From: Muribaculaceae bacterium
Lineage (GTDB): Bacteria > Bacteroidota > Bacteroidia > Bacteroidales > Muribaculaceae
Assembly: GCA_017545095.1 (NCBI GenBank)
Contig: JAFYCU010000201.1
Span: 1 to 14,091 of the forward strand
DNA: 14,091 nucleotides
Direction of reading: 5' to 3'
Translations under genes and position numbers: made by a program
Notes under the pieces: generated by a model
What the model saw: only the letters and a program-made list of their open reading frames with translations
Databases searched by the model: none
Told to the model about the DNA's origin: nothing
Part shown: positions 1 through 6,690 of the stretch, one piece after another
Layout of the letters: each line of letters begins with the position of its first letter
How positions within the stretch are numbered: the first letter of the stretch is position 1

Positions 1-3000
1 AGGAGGATATCGGCAAGAAAATCTCGGTCGATGACTATAATGCCGCTTGCCGCAAAGAGGTGATGAAATATACACGCGAATGGGAAGACCTCACCCACAA
101 GATGGGATATTGGGTCGACATGAACAACCCCTACATCACCTACAAGAACAGCTATATCGAAACGCTCTGGTTCTTGCTCCGCAGGCTCTACGACAAAGGC
201 TTGCTCTACAAGGGCTACACCATCCAGCCCTATTCACCGGCCGCCGGCACGGGACTGAGCTCGCACGAGCTGAACCTGCCGGGCTGCTACCGCGACGTGA
301 AAGACCAGACGGTTACCGCGCAATTTGCCGTCGACGACGATGCGCATCCTGTGGTCACTCGCCTGCGCGAAGCTGCCGATGAGGGGTTCAGCAACATCTG
401 CATCCTGGCCTGGACCACCACGCCATGGACGCTCCCCAGCAACACCGCGCTGTGCGTGGGCGAGAAAATCGACTATGTGGCCATCGAGAGCTACAACCCC
501 TACACGGGTCAACCTGCCATCTACCTGATGGCCAAGGCACGCATCGAGGCTTATTTCAAAACCGAAGGAGCCGAGAAACCCCTTGCCGAGTATCAGCAAG
601 GCGACAAAGTGGTGCCCTGGAAGGTGATTGCCGAGTTCAAGGGCAGCGAACTGCTGAACATGCACTACCAACAGCTGTTTCCTTGGGTGAAACCCGTCGA
701 TAAGGTGAACGACACAATCGTGGGCAACGACAATGGTTTCCGCGTGATTCCCGGCGATTATGTCACTACCGACGATGGTACGGGCATTGTGCACATCGCA
801 CCCACCTTTGGTGCCGATGATGCCACCGTGGCTAAGGCCGCCGGCATTCCATCGCTGTTTATGATCAACAAGAAGCTCGAAACGCGCCCCATGGTCGACT
901 TCACGGGCAAGTACTACACCATCGAGGACCTAGATGACGACTTCGTCAGCCGGTTTGTAGATGTGGAGCTTTACAAAGAGTACGCAGGCGCGTGGGTGAA
1001 GAATGCCTACGACCCCAAATACACCGTCAAAGGCCGCTACGATGAGGAAGCCGCCAACAAGGCCGAAGACCTGAACGTCTACATCTGCGTGCGCATGAAG
1101 CAGGCCGGAACGGCTTTCAAAATCGAAAAGCATGTGCACAACTACCCGCACTGCTGGCGCACCGACAAGCCCGTGCTCTATTATCCCCTCGACAGCTGGT
1201 TTATCCGTGCCACGGCGGTGCGCGACCGCATGGTGGAGCTGAACAAAACCATCAACTGGAAGCCCGAATCCACCGGCACCGGACGCTTTGGCAAGTGGCT
1301 GGAGAACCTCAACGACTGGAACCTGAGCCGCAGCCGCTACTGGGGCACGCCGCTGCCCATCTGGCGCAGTGCCGATGGCGAGGAGAAGTGCATCGGAAGC
1401 ATTGCCGAGCTCTACGACGAGGTGGAGAAGGCCGTGGCGGCCGGCGTGATGACGTCGAACCCCTATAAGGAAAAAGGCTTTGTGCCGGGCGACTACAGTG
1501 AGGAGAACTACAGCAAAATCGACATCCACCGCCCCTATGTCGACGACATTGTGCTGGTGAGCGATTCGGGCCTGCCCATGAAACGCGAGCTCGACCTCAT
1601 CGACGTGTGGTTCGACAGTGGTGCCATGCCCTATGCCCAGTTCCATTATCCTTTCGAGAACAAAGACCTGGTCGATAGCGGCAAGGCCTTCCCCGCCGAC
1701 TTCATCGCCGAAGGCGTGGACCAAACCCGTGGATGGTTCTACACCCTGCACGCCATCGGCACCATGGCTTTCGATAGCGTGGCCTACAAGAACGTGATTT
1801 CCAATGGACTGGTGCTCGACAAAAACGGGGTGAAGATGAGCAAGCGACTGGGCAACGCCGTCGATCCGTTCCAAGCCATCGAGCAATATGGCTCCGATCC
1901 GTTGCGATGGTACATGATCAGCAACTCGGCGCCTTGGGACAACCTCAAGTTTGATGAGGCCGGCGTGGTGGAAGTGAGCCGCAAATTCTTCGGCACGCTC
2001 TACAACACCTACAACTTCTTTGCCCAGTATGCCAACCTCGACGGCTTTGACCCGGCGAGCGAACAGGTGCCGCTGGAGCAGCGTCCCGAAATCGACCGCT
2101 GGATCATCTCGCAGCTCAACTCGCTCATCGCCGAGGTCACCGCTTGCCTCGACGACTACGAACCCACGCGTGCGGCGCGTGCCATCAGCGAGTTTGTCGA
2201 CGACCACCTGAGCAATTGGTATGTGCGCTTGAACCGACAGCGTTTCTGGGCAGGCGAAATGACTGAAAACAAGCTGGCTGCTTACCAAACCCTGCACCAA
2301 TGCTTGACCACTGTGGCCTTGCTCATGGCTCCCATCTCGCCGTTCTACAGCGATATGCTCTACCGCGACCTCACCGGCAGCACCACCTCGGTGCATCTGG
2401 CTAAATTCCCTGTCGCCGATGGAACTGTGGTGGTTAAGAAACTCGAAGAGCGCATGCAGCTGGCTCAGCGCATTACCTCGATGGTGCTCGCCTTGCGACG
2501 CAAGCAAAACCTCAAGGTGCGGCAACCGCTGCAGGCCATCATGGTGCCCGTCGCCAGCGATGAGCAGCGCGAAGATGTCGAGGCTATCTCCAACCTCCTG
2601 CTCAGCGAGCTGAACGTGAAGGAAATCAAGATTGTGGGCGCCGATGCAGGCATTCTGGTCAAGCGCGTCAAGCCCGACTTCAAGAAACTTGGCCGCAAAA
2701 TGGGCAAGATGATGAAGGGCGTGGCCGCCGCATTGGCTACGATGGAACAGGCCGATATTCTGGCTCTGGAGAAGAACGGGCAGGTCACTCTCAACATCGA
2801 CGGACAGCAGGCCGTGGTGGACCTCGACGATGTGGAAATCATCAGCGAGGACATTCCCGGATGGCTCGTGGCCAACGAGGGAAACATCACCGTGGCTCTC
2901 GACATCAACCTCACCGACGAGCTGCGATGCGAAGGTATGGCACGCGAACTGGTGAACCGCATCCAGAATGTGCGCAAAAACTCCGGCTTTGAAATCACCG

Positions 3001-3182
3001 ACAAAATCAGCGTGGTGATTGCGCACGACAGCCGCACCGACAAGGCTGTGACCGAATTCCACAACTACATCGCCACCCAGGTGCAGGCACTGAGCCTGGA
3101 GCTGGGCACAGTCGAAGGCGATGGCACTGTGGCACTCGACATGGACGGATGGACGCTGGACGTGTGTGTTAAGAAGATTTGA
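1..3182 (+). CDS. ileS: Isoleucine--tRNA ligase, type 2 (5' end outside window)
   Basis: Charges tRNA-Ile with isoleucine in the cytoplasm. The frame is open from base 3 (the GTG/ATG at 60 are internal), so about 1060 C-terminal residues are visible; the HIGH motif lies upstream of the window. The editing domain shows WTTTPWTLPSNTAL near 405-450 and GTGIVHIAPTFGADD near 779-823. The catalytic KMSKR loop is at 1833-1847, preceded by DQTRGWFYTL. GWFYTL and the C-terminal domain without a cysteine zinc finger fit the eukaryote-like type 2 IleRS usual in Bacteroidota, a class known to include mupirocin-tolerant enzymes (family knowledge, not shown here). The tail (about 2630-3182) matches the DUF5915-like IleRS extension. 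The frame is intact. An 84-bp gap with a stem-loop separates it from the next gene. Confidence 0.97.
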   Translation, partial: EDIGKKISVDDYNAACRKEVMKYTREWEDLTHKMGYWVDMNNPYITYKNSYIETLWFLLRRLYDKGLLYKGYTIQPYSPAAGTGLSSHELNLPGCYRDVKDQTVTAQFAVDDDAHPVVTRLREAADEGFSNICILAWTTTPWTLPSNTALCVGEKIDYVAIESYNPYTGQPAIYLMAKARIEAYFKTEGAEKPLAEYQQGDKVVPWKVIAEFKGSELLNMHYQQLFPWVKPVDKVNDTIVGNDNGFRVIPGDYVTTDDGTGIVHIAPTFGADDATVAKAAGIPSLFMINKKLETRPMVDFTGKYYTIEDLDDDFVSRFVDVELYKEYAGAWVKNAYDPKYTVKGRYDEEAANKAEDLNVYICVRMKQAGTAFKIEKHVHNYPHCWRTDKPVLYYPLDSWFIRATAVRDRMVELNKTINWKPESTGTGRFGKWLENLNDWNLSRSRYWGTPLPIWRSADGEEKCIGSIAELYDEVEKAVAAGVMTSNPYKEKGFVPGDYSEENYSKIDIHRPYVDDIVLVSDSGLPMKRELDLIDVWFDSGAMPYAQFHYPFENKDLVDSGKAFPADFIAEGVDQTRGWFYTLHAIGTMAFDSVAYKNVISNGLVLDKNGVKMSKRLGNAVDPFQAIEQYGSDPLRWYMISNSAPWDNLKFDEAGVVEVSRKFFGTLYNTYNFFAQYANLDGFDPASEQVPLEQRPEIDRWIISQLNSLIAEVTACLDDYEPTRAARAISEFVDDHLSNWYVRLNRQRFWAGEMTENKLAAYQTLHQCLTTVALLMAPISPFYSDMLYRDLTGSTTSVHLAKFPVADGTVVVKKLEERMQLAQRITSMVLALRRKQNLKVRQPLQAIMVPVASDEQREDVEAISNLLLSELNVKEIKIVGADAGILVKRVKPDFKKLGRKMGKMMKGVAAALATMEQADILALEKNGQVTLNIDGQQAVVDLDDVEIISEDIPGWLVANEGNITVALDINLTDELRCEGMARELVNRIQNVRKNSGFEITDKISVVIAHDSRTDKAVTEFHNYIATQVQALSLELGTVEGDGTVALDMDGWTLDVCVKKI

Positions 3183-3190
3183 GATGCAAA

Positions 3191-3245
3191 TCGCTTAAAG
3201 CGAGATTATTCGGTCATTCGAATTATTCTACCGAAGGTCTCGCTT
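3191..3245 (+). promoter_or_regulatory. Intercistronic stem-loop between ileS and the TraR/DksA-like gene
   Basis: AAGCGAGA (3198-3205) pairs with TCTCGCTT (3238-3245), and inside it TTCGGT (3209-3214) pairs with ACCGAA (3230-3235). This gives 14 bp in two stacked helices around a TTA/GG internal loop and a 15-nt apical loop. A competing small hairpin, TCGCT (3191-3195) with AGCGA (3199-3203), uses the same 5' strand. There is no U-run directly after it, so a simple intrinsic terminator is not supported. It could be an attenuator, an RNA-processing or stability element, or a weak ileS terminator. The pairing is seen in the sequence; the role is inference. Confidence 0.5.
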
Positions 3246-3266
3246 CAAGCCTTAATCATATGAATC

Positions 3267-3656
3267 ATGAACGAAGAGAATACCGAGAAAGTGCGTTACT
3301 CCGACGAGGAACTGCAGGAGTTCAAGGAAATCATCCTCAAAAAGCTGGAAGAGGCCGAAGGAAACTACCGTCTGGAGAAAGATGCCATGATGGCCGATGA
3401 GGCTAATCCCACTTTCAAGATGATGGAAGAGGGCAGCAACACCCAGGGCAAGGAAACGGCAAGCCTCAACGCGCAACGGCAGATGGAGTTTATCAACAAA
3501 CTCCGTGCAGCCTTGGTGCGCATCGAGAACAAGACCTATGGCATCTGCCGAGTCACGGGCAAACTCATCCCCAAGGGACGTCTGCTCGCCGTGCCCCACG
3601 CCACCACCAGCATCGAGGGCAAAGAAATTGAGCAACAACGCAAGCGCCAGCAATAG
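3267..3656 (+). CDS. TraR/DksA-family protein lacking the zinc cysteines
   Basis: 129 aa. The N-terminal half (about 11-85) is predicted helical, like the coiled coil of DksA. The C-terminal part (91-118) is recognisable as the TraR/DksA finger through YGICRVTGKLIPKGRLLAVP. Family members bind RNA polymerase through the secondary channel and modulate initiation, often with ppGpp. The four canonical cysteine positions (spacing C-x2-C-x17-C-x2-C) read C94, T97, S115 and G118, so zinc cannot be held in the usual way; Pseudomonas DksA2 is a known zinc-independent relative with a similar loss. The E. coli tip motif DxxDxA is not seen. The ATG at 3267 gives the family start (MNEEN...YSDEELQEFK). 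It is 5 bp from lspA, so probably the first gene of that operon. Confidence 0.88.
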   Translation: MNEENTEKVRYSDEELQEFKEIILKKLEEAEGNYRLEKDAMMADEANPTFKMMEEGSNTQGKETASLNAQRQMEFINKLRAALVRIENKTYGICRVTGKLIPKGRLLAVPHATTSIEGKEIEQQRKRQQ

Positions 3657-3661
3657 TCCCG

Positions 3662-4360
3662 ATGAAGCGCATTTCGAATGGTGCTCTGGCGGCCATCGTC
3701 ATCTTGTTGGTGATAGTGGCCGACCAGGCTCTTAAAGTGTGGGTGAAAACTCACTTTGCCTATGGCGAAGAGTGGATGATTACCAGTTGGTTCCGGCTGC
3801 TTTTCATCGAAAACAACGGCATGGCCTTTGGCATGGAACTCGGCAGCAAGATGCTCCTCACCTGGTTCCGAATCCTGGCCGTGGTGGCTTTCTGCTACTA
3901 TCTGTGGAAAATCCGGCACCGCACCGACCTGCCACGAGGCTACGTCACCTGCATCGCTCTCATCACGGCAGGCGCATTGGGCAATGTGATCGACTGCATC
4001 TGCTACGGACTCATCTTCAACGCACCCCCAGCTCCAATGGTGGCTCAGCTCATGCCCCCCGACGGCGGATATGCCTCATTGTTTCACGGGCGGGTCGTGG
4101 ATATGCTCTATTTTCCCATCTGCAGTTGGAACTGGCCCCAATGGATGCCCATCGTGGGAGGCGACCACTTTGTGTTTTTCCAGCCGGTGTTCAACATCGC
4201 CGATGCCGCACTCAGTGTAAGTGTGATCGTGCTCATCTTCTTCTACACACGCCATCTGGCTACAAGCGACGATGAAGCTGACTCCGACAACAATCTAGCC
4301 AGTGCCAACGACGATGAGCTGAATCCTGAAGTGGAAGAAATCGAGCACCTATCCAACTGA
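3662..4360 (+). CDS. lspA: Lipoprotein signal peptidase II
   Basis: Inner-membrane aspartyl protease that removes the signal peptide from prolipoproteins after diacylglyceryl modification. It is 232 aa with hydrophobic segments near 8-26, 65-82, 94-112 and 176-195. The catalytic dyad is in GNVID (D111) and FNIAD (D181); the conserved NNGMAF is at 51-56 and VVDMLYF at 145-151. The spacing between the two aspartates is 70 residues against 27 in E. coli, so there is an enlarged loop with a tryptophan-rich stretch (CSWNWPQW, 154-161). The C-terminus adds about 30 acidic, probably cytoplasmic residues (202-232). It lies 5 bp after the TraR/DksA-like gene and 7 bp before a lipoprotein gene. Confidence 0.96.
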   Translation: MKRISNGALAAIVILLVIVADQALKVWVKTHFAYGEEWMITSWFRLLFIENNGMAFGMELGSKMLLTWFRILAVVAFCYYLWKIRHRTDLPRGYVTCIALITAGALGNVIDCICYGLIFNAPPAPMVAQLMPPDGGYASLFHGRVVDMLYFPICSWNWPQWMPIVGGDHFVFFQPVFNIADAALSVSVIVLIFFYTRHLATSDDEADSDNNLASANDDELNPEVEEIEHLSN

Positions 4361-4367
4361 GATTGCA

Positions 4368-5372
4368 ATGAGCGTGAATCGACTGCTGATAGCTTTCGCG
4401 TTGATGACACTGCTGTGCGCCTGTGACAAGGCTCCACGAGGCATCATCAAGGAGAGCGATATGGTTGACTTGCTCGTCGACCTCTACAAGGCCGACGCCT
4501 ATGTCGAGAGCTATCCCATGCAGTTTCCCGATGACTCCACACGCATGCTCCTCAAGCAATCGGTCTACAGCAAACACGGGATCACACAGGCCGATTACGA
4601 CACTTCGCTCGTGTGGTATGCCCACAACATGGATGCCTACACCGATGTCTACCGTCGCGTGATCGACCGACTCGATGCCGACCGCGACAAGATCGACATG
4701 AATGCCGCTCCCTCGCGCACCGCTGTTCAACGTGCCGATGAACGTCTTGCCTCAACGCGTCGCCGCGCTGCCAACGGAGATTCAACCGACCTGTGGACGC
4801 AGCAACGCACCTGGCTGATCACGCAGGGCTTGCACACAGGCTTCATCCCCTTTGATGTTGACCTTGACGACGACTGCCGACTTGGTGACCGATACGAACT
4901 CCGATTCAAGGTTGCCGGCTGGCAACGCGCCCTCATGGCCGTGGTAGCGGCCGACTACAGCGACGGAGGCACAGCTTTTGTCAGGCGAAATGCCATGCAA
5001 CCGGGATGGAACGGCATCACCCTGCAAACCGACAGCTTGCGCTCCGTCAAGCGGCTTTATGGCTATGTGAAGTTCCAGATACCCCCGCATCAAATGGCCA
5101 GCCTCGACAGCGTGCAGCTGTTGCGCACGCATCTCGATGCCAGCCAATACCTTCAGGCGCAGCAACGCGTCACCGTGGTGGAGCGCAATGTGCGACACAA
5201 CACTCACGACGCTGTGGACGGCAAACAAAATGAGCAACAACCGGCGCAGAAACGGCCACTAATCGTCACGGAACGTAGCTACAAGCCCAAAGAGGGACTC
5301 AACAAGTCGAGCACACGACCGCACATCGACCATTCGCCCAACGAGCGGCACATGCCGCACCACAACCCTTGA
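4368..5372 (+). CDS. DUF4296 domain lipoprotein
   Basis: 334 aa. The N-terminus is a lipoprotein signal peptide with lipobox LCAC, so C19 would be lipidated and the product anchored in the envelope. Residues 23-110 match DUF4296 as found in Bacteroidota (PRGII at 23-27, LVDLYKADAYVES, LKQSVYSKHGIT and DYDTSLVWYAHN). The rest (about 140-270) looks beta-rich without a recognised domain, and the last 65 residues are polar and low in complexity, ending in a His/Pro-rich tail. The function of DUF4296 is unknown. Its position 7 bp after lspA, the enzyme that would process it, supports an operon. The ATG at 4368 is the only start that yields the signal peptide. Confidence 0.88.
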   Translation: MSVNRLLIAFALMTLLCACDKAPRGIIKESDMVDLLVDLYKADAYVESYPMQFPDDSTRMLLKQSVYSKHGITQADYDTSLVWYAHNMDAYTDVYRRVIDRLDADRDKIDMNAAPSRTAVQRADERLASTRRRAANGDSTDLWTQQRTWLITQGLHTGFIPFDVDLDDDCRLGDRYELRFKVAGWQRALMAVVAADYSDGGTAFVRRNAMQPGWNGITLQTDSLRSVKRLYGYVKFQIPPHQMASLDSVQLLRTHLDASQYLQAQQRVTVVERNVRHNTHDAVDGKQNEQQPAQKRPLIVTERSYKPKEGLNKSSTRPHIDHSPNERHMPHHNP

Positions 5373-5379
5373 CGCGCTC

Positions 5380-5715
5380 ATGCCACGCTACATCGCCAAC
5401 TACACCATCGTGCCTCCAGGCCGATTGCTCATCAATCGCATCACCACAATCAGCGAGAACCACCGTCTGGCAGCAATTCAATGCGCCAATCATGAATTAG
5501 CCTATACCACCTATGTCAGCCATCCGCTTCTGGTGGTTAGCATCACCGATGCCGAACGATTAATGGGCACTCACCTGCAAAATGCCACCGATGCCGCACA
5601 TTTGTGCAGAATCATGCAACAGCAATCCACTCCTTTCGCCAACATCCACACAGGCGACAAAGTAGCCGTGTTCAAGTTCAACTTCGCCAATTCACGATTC
5701 ACACGGTTATTCTGA
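5380..5715 (+). CDS. Small hypothetical protein, last gene of the lspA run
   Basis: 111 aa, not recognised. It starts 7 bp after the lipoprotein gene stop, the same spacing as the two junctions upstream, which argues that it is real and co-transcribed. There is no signal peptide or membrane segment. The alternation of short hydrophobic runs (YIANYTIVPPG at 6-16, PLLVVSITDAERL) suggests a small mixed alpha/beta soluble domain. Codon use is somewhat less GC-rich than upstream genes. No function is proposed; a spurious ORF is possible but less likely given spacing and length. Confidence 0.6.
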   Translation: MPRYIANYTIVPPGRLLINRITTISENHRLAAIQCANHELAYTTYVSHPLLVVSITDAERLMGTHLQNATDAAHLCRIMQQQSTPFANIHTGDKVAVFKFNFANSRFTRLF

Positions 5716-5764
5716 CGCAAGACCATCGCAAACGCCCAAAGCGACGGCCAAAACAGTAGAAACA

Positions 5765-5788
5765 CACCGAAATAAACACCGAAATAAA
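5765..5788. repeat. Tandem 12-bp repeat, two copies
   Basis: CACCGAAATAAA occurs twice back to back (5765-5776 and 5777-5788), followed by a degenerate TCCGAAAACG and a run of nine T (5801-5809). It lies in the AT-rich spacer after the small hypothetical gene. The palindrome AAAACGCGTTTT (5793-5804) with the T-run may act as a weak terminator. Confidence 0.5.
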
Positions 5789-5842
5789 TCCGAAAACGCG
5801 TTTTTTTTTCGCATCATCGGCAAGTCATTGAGAATTTTTTCG

Positions 5843-5850
5843 TAATTTTG
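5843..5850 (+). promoter_or_regulatory. Bacteroidota -7 element of the tRNA-Arg promoter
   Basis: TAATTTTG fits the Bacteroidota -7 consensus TAnnTTTG and lies 34 bp before the tRNA 5' end, so transcription should start near 5857. No good TTG/TTTG element is visible at the expected 19-21 bp upstream; only the -7 box is convincing. Confidence 0.6.
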
Positions 5851-5884
5851 CACGTTTTTTGTGAAGCACATGACAACAAAGCGC

Positions 5885-5958
5885 GGTTCCGTAGCTCAGT
5901 TGGATAGAGCAACAGCCTTCTAAGCTGTGGGTCTTGGGTTCGAATCCCAACGGAATCA
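5885..5958 (+). tRNA. tRNA-Arg (anticodon UCU)
   Basis: A 74-nt cloverleaf. The acceptor stem GGTTCCG (5885-5891) pairs with CGGAATC (5951-5957) with one G-U pair, followed by discriminator A5958. The D arm is GCTCAGTTGGATAGAGC. The anticodon stem ACAGC/GCTGT (5912-5916/5924-5928) encloses loop CTTCTAA with anticodon TCT at 5919-5921. The T arm is TTGGG-TTCGAAT-CCCAA. CCA is not encoded. It decodes AGA/AGG. The accessory genes just downstream make its 3' end a possible integration site, but no second copy of that end is visible in the window. Confidence 0.97.
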
Positions 5959-5962
5959 CTGG

Positions 5963-5987
5963 GCAGGCTATTCGGCCTGCTTTTTTT
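5963..5987 (+). terminator. Intrinsic terminator of tRNA-Arg
   Basis: GCAGGC (5963-5968), loop TATTCG, GCCTGC (5975-5980), then seven T (5981-5987). It is five bases after the tRNA 3' end. Confidence 0.92.
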
Positions 5988-6077
5988 GTGCGTGTGTGTC
6001 AATGGGTTATGGCTGCAGGGGTGTGGTGGATAAGGGTTTGCGCGTGTTTTGGTATTGGCGATTTTTATTTGTGGATA

Positions 6078-6109
6078 TTTGCACATATTGGGAAAACGCG
6101 GTACATTTG
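6078..6109 (+). promoter_or_regulatory. Bacteroidota promoter for the HicB-like operon
   Basis: TTTG (6078-6081), a 20-bp spacer and TACATTTG (6102-6109) match the -33/-7 consensus of the Bacteroidota primary sigma factor. Transcription would start near 6115, just before a 39-codon ORF and about 185 nt before the HicB-like start. No other promoter-like pair is seen closer to that gene. Confidence 0.75.
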
Positions 6110-6124
6110 CGGCACGTTTTTTAT

Positions 6125-6244
6125 GTGTACCGCGATAAGGAGAATTACCCTGCTATTTCTTTGAGATTCGACTGGCGGCATACCGCCGACGAGGGGAAGC
6201 TAGGCACTGTGGAGGTGCTGGTGAGCTACAAGCGTGAGATATAG
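6125..6244 (+). CDS. Possible 39-aa small protein upstream of the HicB-like gene
   Basis: The frame reads from GTG 6125 to TAG 6242-6244. The codons after about 6150 look coding: G/C-rich third positions and a plausible beta-strand end (GTVEVLVSYKREI). The start is uncertain: GTG 6125 is the first candidate after the predicted transcription start, and a TTG at 6161 is the alternative; a good AAGGAG at 6137-6142 is not well placed for either. It sits where a HicA toxin gene would be expected but does not resemble HicA (no G-S-H motif of the dsRBD-like fold). It could be a gene remnant, a leader peptide or a new small partner. No homologue is recognised. Confidence 0.35.
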   Translation: MYRDKENYPAISLRFDWRHTADEGKLGTVEVLVSYKREI

Positions 6245-6259
6245 GATTCTAATCAACCA

Positions 6260-6277
6260 GGGGGAGTGACCTCCCCC
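6260..6277 (+). promoter_or_regulatory. Perfect inverted repeat before the HicB-like gene
   Basis: GGGGGAG (6260-6266), loop TGAC, CTCCCCC (6271-6277): a 7-bp GC-only-but-one stem ending 23 bp before the ATG at 6301. No T-run follows, so it is not a standard terminator. It could be a DNA operator for the HicB-like HTH protein, or an RNA hairpin affecting translation or mRNA decay between the two ORFs. Both roles are inference. Confidence 0.5.
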
Positions 6278-6300
6278 GCTTATGAAACCAACTAAAACCT

Positions 6301-6690
6301 ATGAACGTGAAGATTGAGAAACAGAGCGACGGCAGCTATATCGCCTACAACACGACGGGCGACAGCGTGCAGCTCATCGGAACGGGTGATACCGTTGCCG
6401 AAGCGAGGGAGGACTTCATGGCCTCCATCGAGGAAATCATCGAGTCGTGCAAGGAGGATGGCCGTTCGGTGCCTGCGGAGCTGGAGGAGTCCCAAGAGTT
6501 TTACTTCGACGTGAGTTCGCTTTTCGAGTACTACAGCGTGATCAATGTGAGTGCGTTCGCCAAGCGTGTTGGCATCAACGACCGCCAGTACAAACGTGGC
6601 GGCACGTACATCAGCGACGCTCAACTTCGCAAAATCGAGGCTAGCATCCACCAGCTGGGTCAGGAGTTCTCGAGCCTGCGTCTCGTTTGA
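6301..6690 (+). CDS. HicB-like antitoxin / HTH regulator
   Basis: 129 aa. Residues 1-58 have the HicB-type beta-alpha pattern (NVKIEKQSDGSYIAYN, then GTGDTVAEAREDFMASIEEII), a partial RNase H-like fold that in TA systems covers the HicA toxin. Residues 80-120 (VSAFAKRVGINDRQYKRG, KIEASIHQLGQEF) look like a C-terminal XRE-type helix-turn-helix, as in Bacteroidota HicB proteins that repress their own operon. No HicA is found directly upstream or downstream, so it appears orphaned unless the 39-aa ORF upstream is the partner. It is expressed from the promoter at 6078-6109 and followed by a terminator at 6723. It may belong to the same mobile remnant as the convergent gene. Confidence 0.82.
   Translation: MNVKIEKQSDGSYIAYNTTGDSVQLIGTGDTVAEAREDFMASIEEIIESCKEDGRSVPAELEESQEFYFDVSSLFEYYSVINVSAFAKRVGINDRQYKRGGTYISDAQLRKIEASIHQLGQEFSSLRLV

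Noticed and set aside
930..3062. A 710-codon open frame antisense to ileS
   Set aside because: It is a shadow of GC-rich ileS codons: the protein is rich in His, Val and Gly with no recognisable domain, and ileS is certain on the other strand.
5793..5810. Terminator from AAAACGCGTTTT plus T-run
   Set aside because: The palindrome leaves only four A-T pairs around a CGCG loop; too weak to call as a separate terminator.
5814..6086. Open frames across the tRNA and its terminator
   Set aside because: They cover the tRNA-Arg gene and a strong terminator, so coding is implausible.
6120..6300. HicA toxin gene before the HicB-like gene
   Set aside because: All frames were read; no HicA motifs (G-S-H, dsRBD-like) are found.
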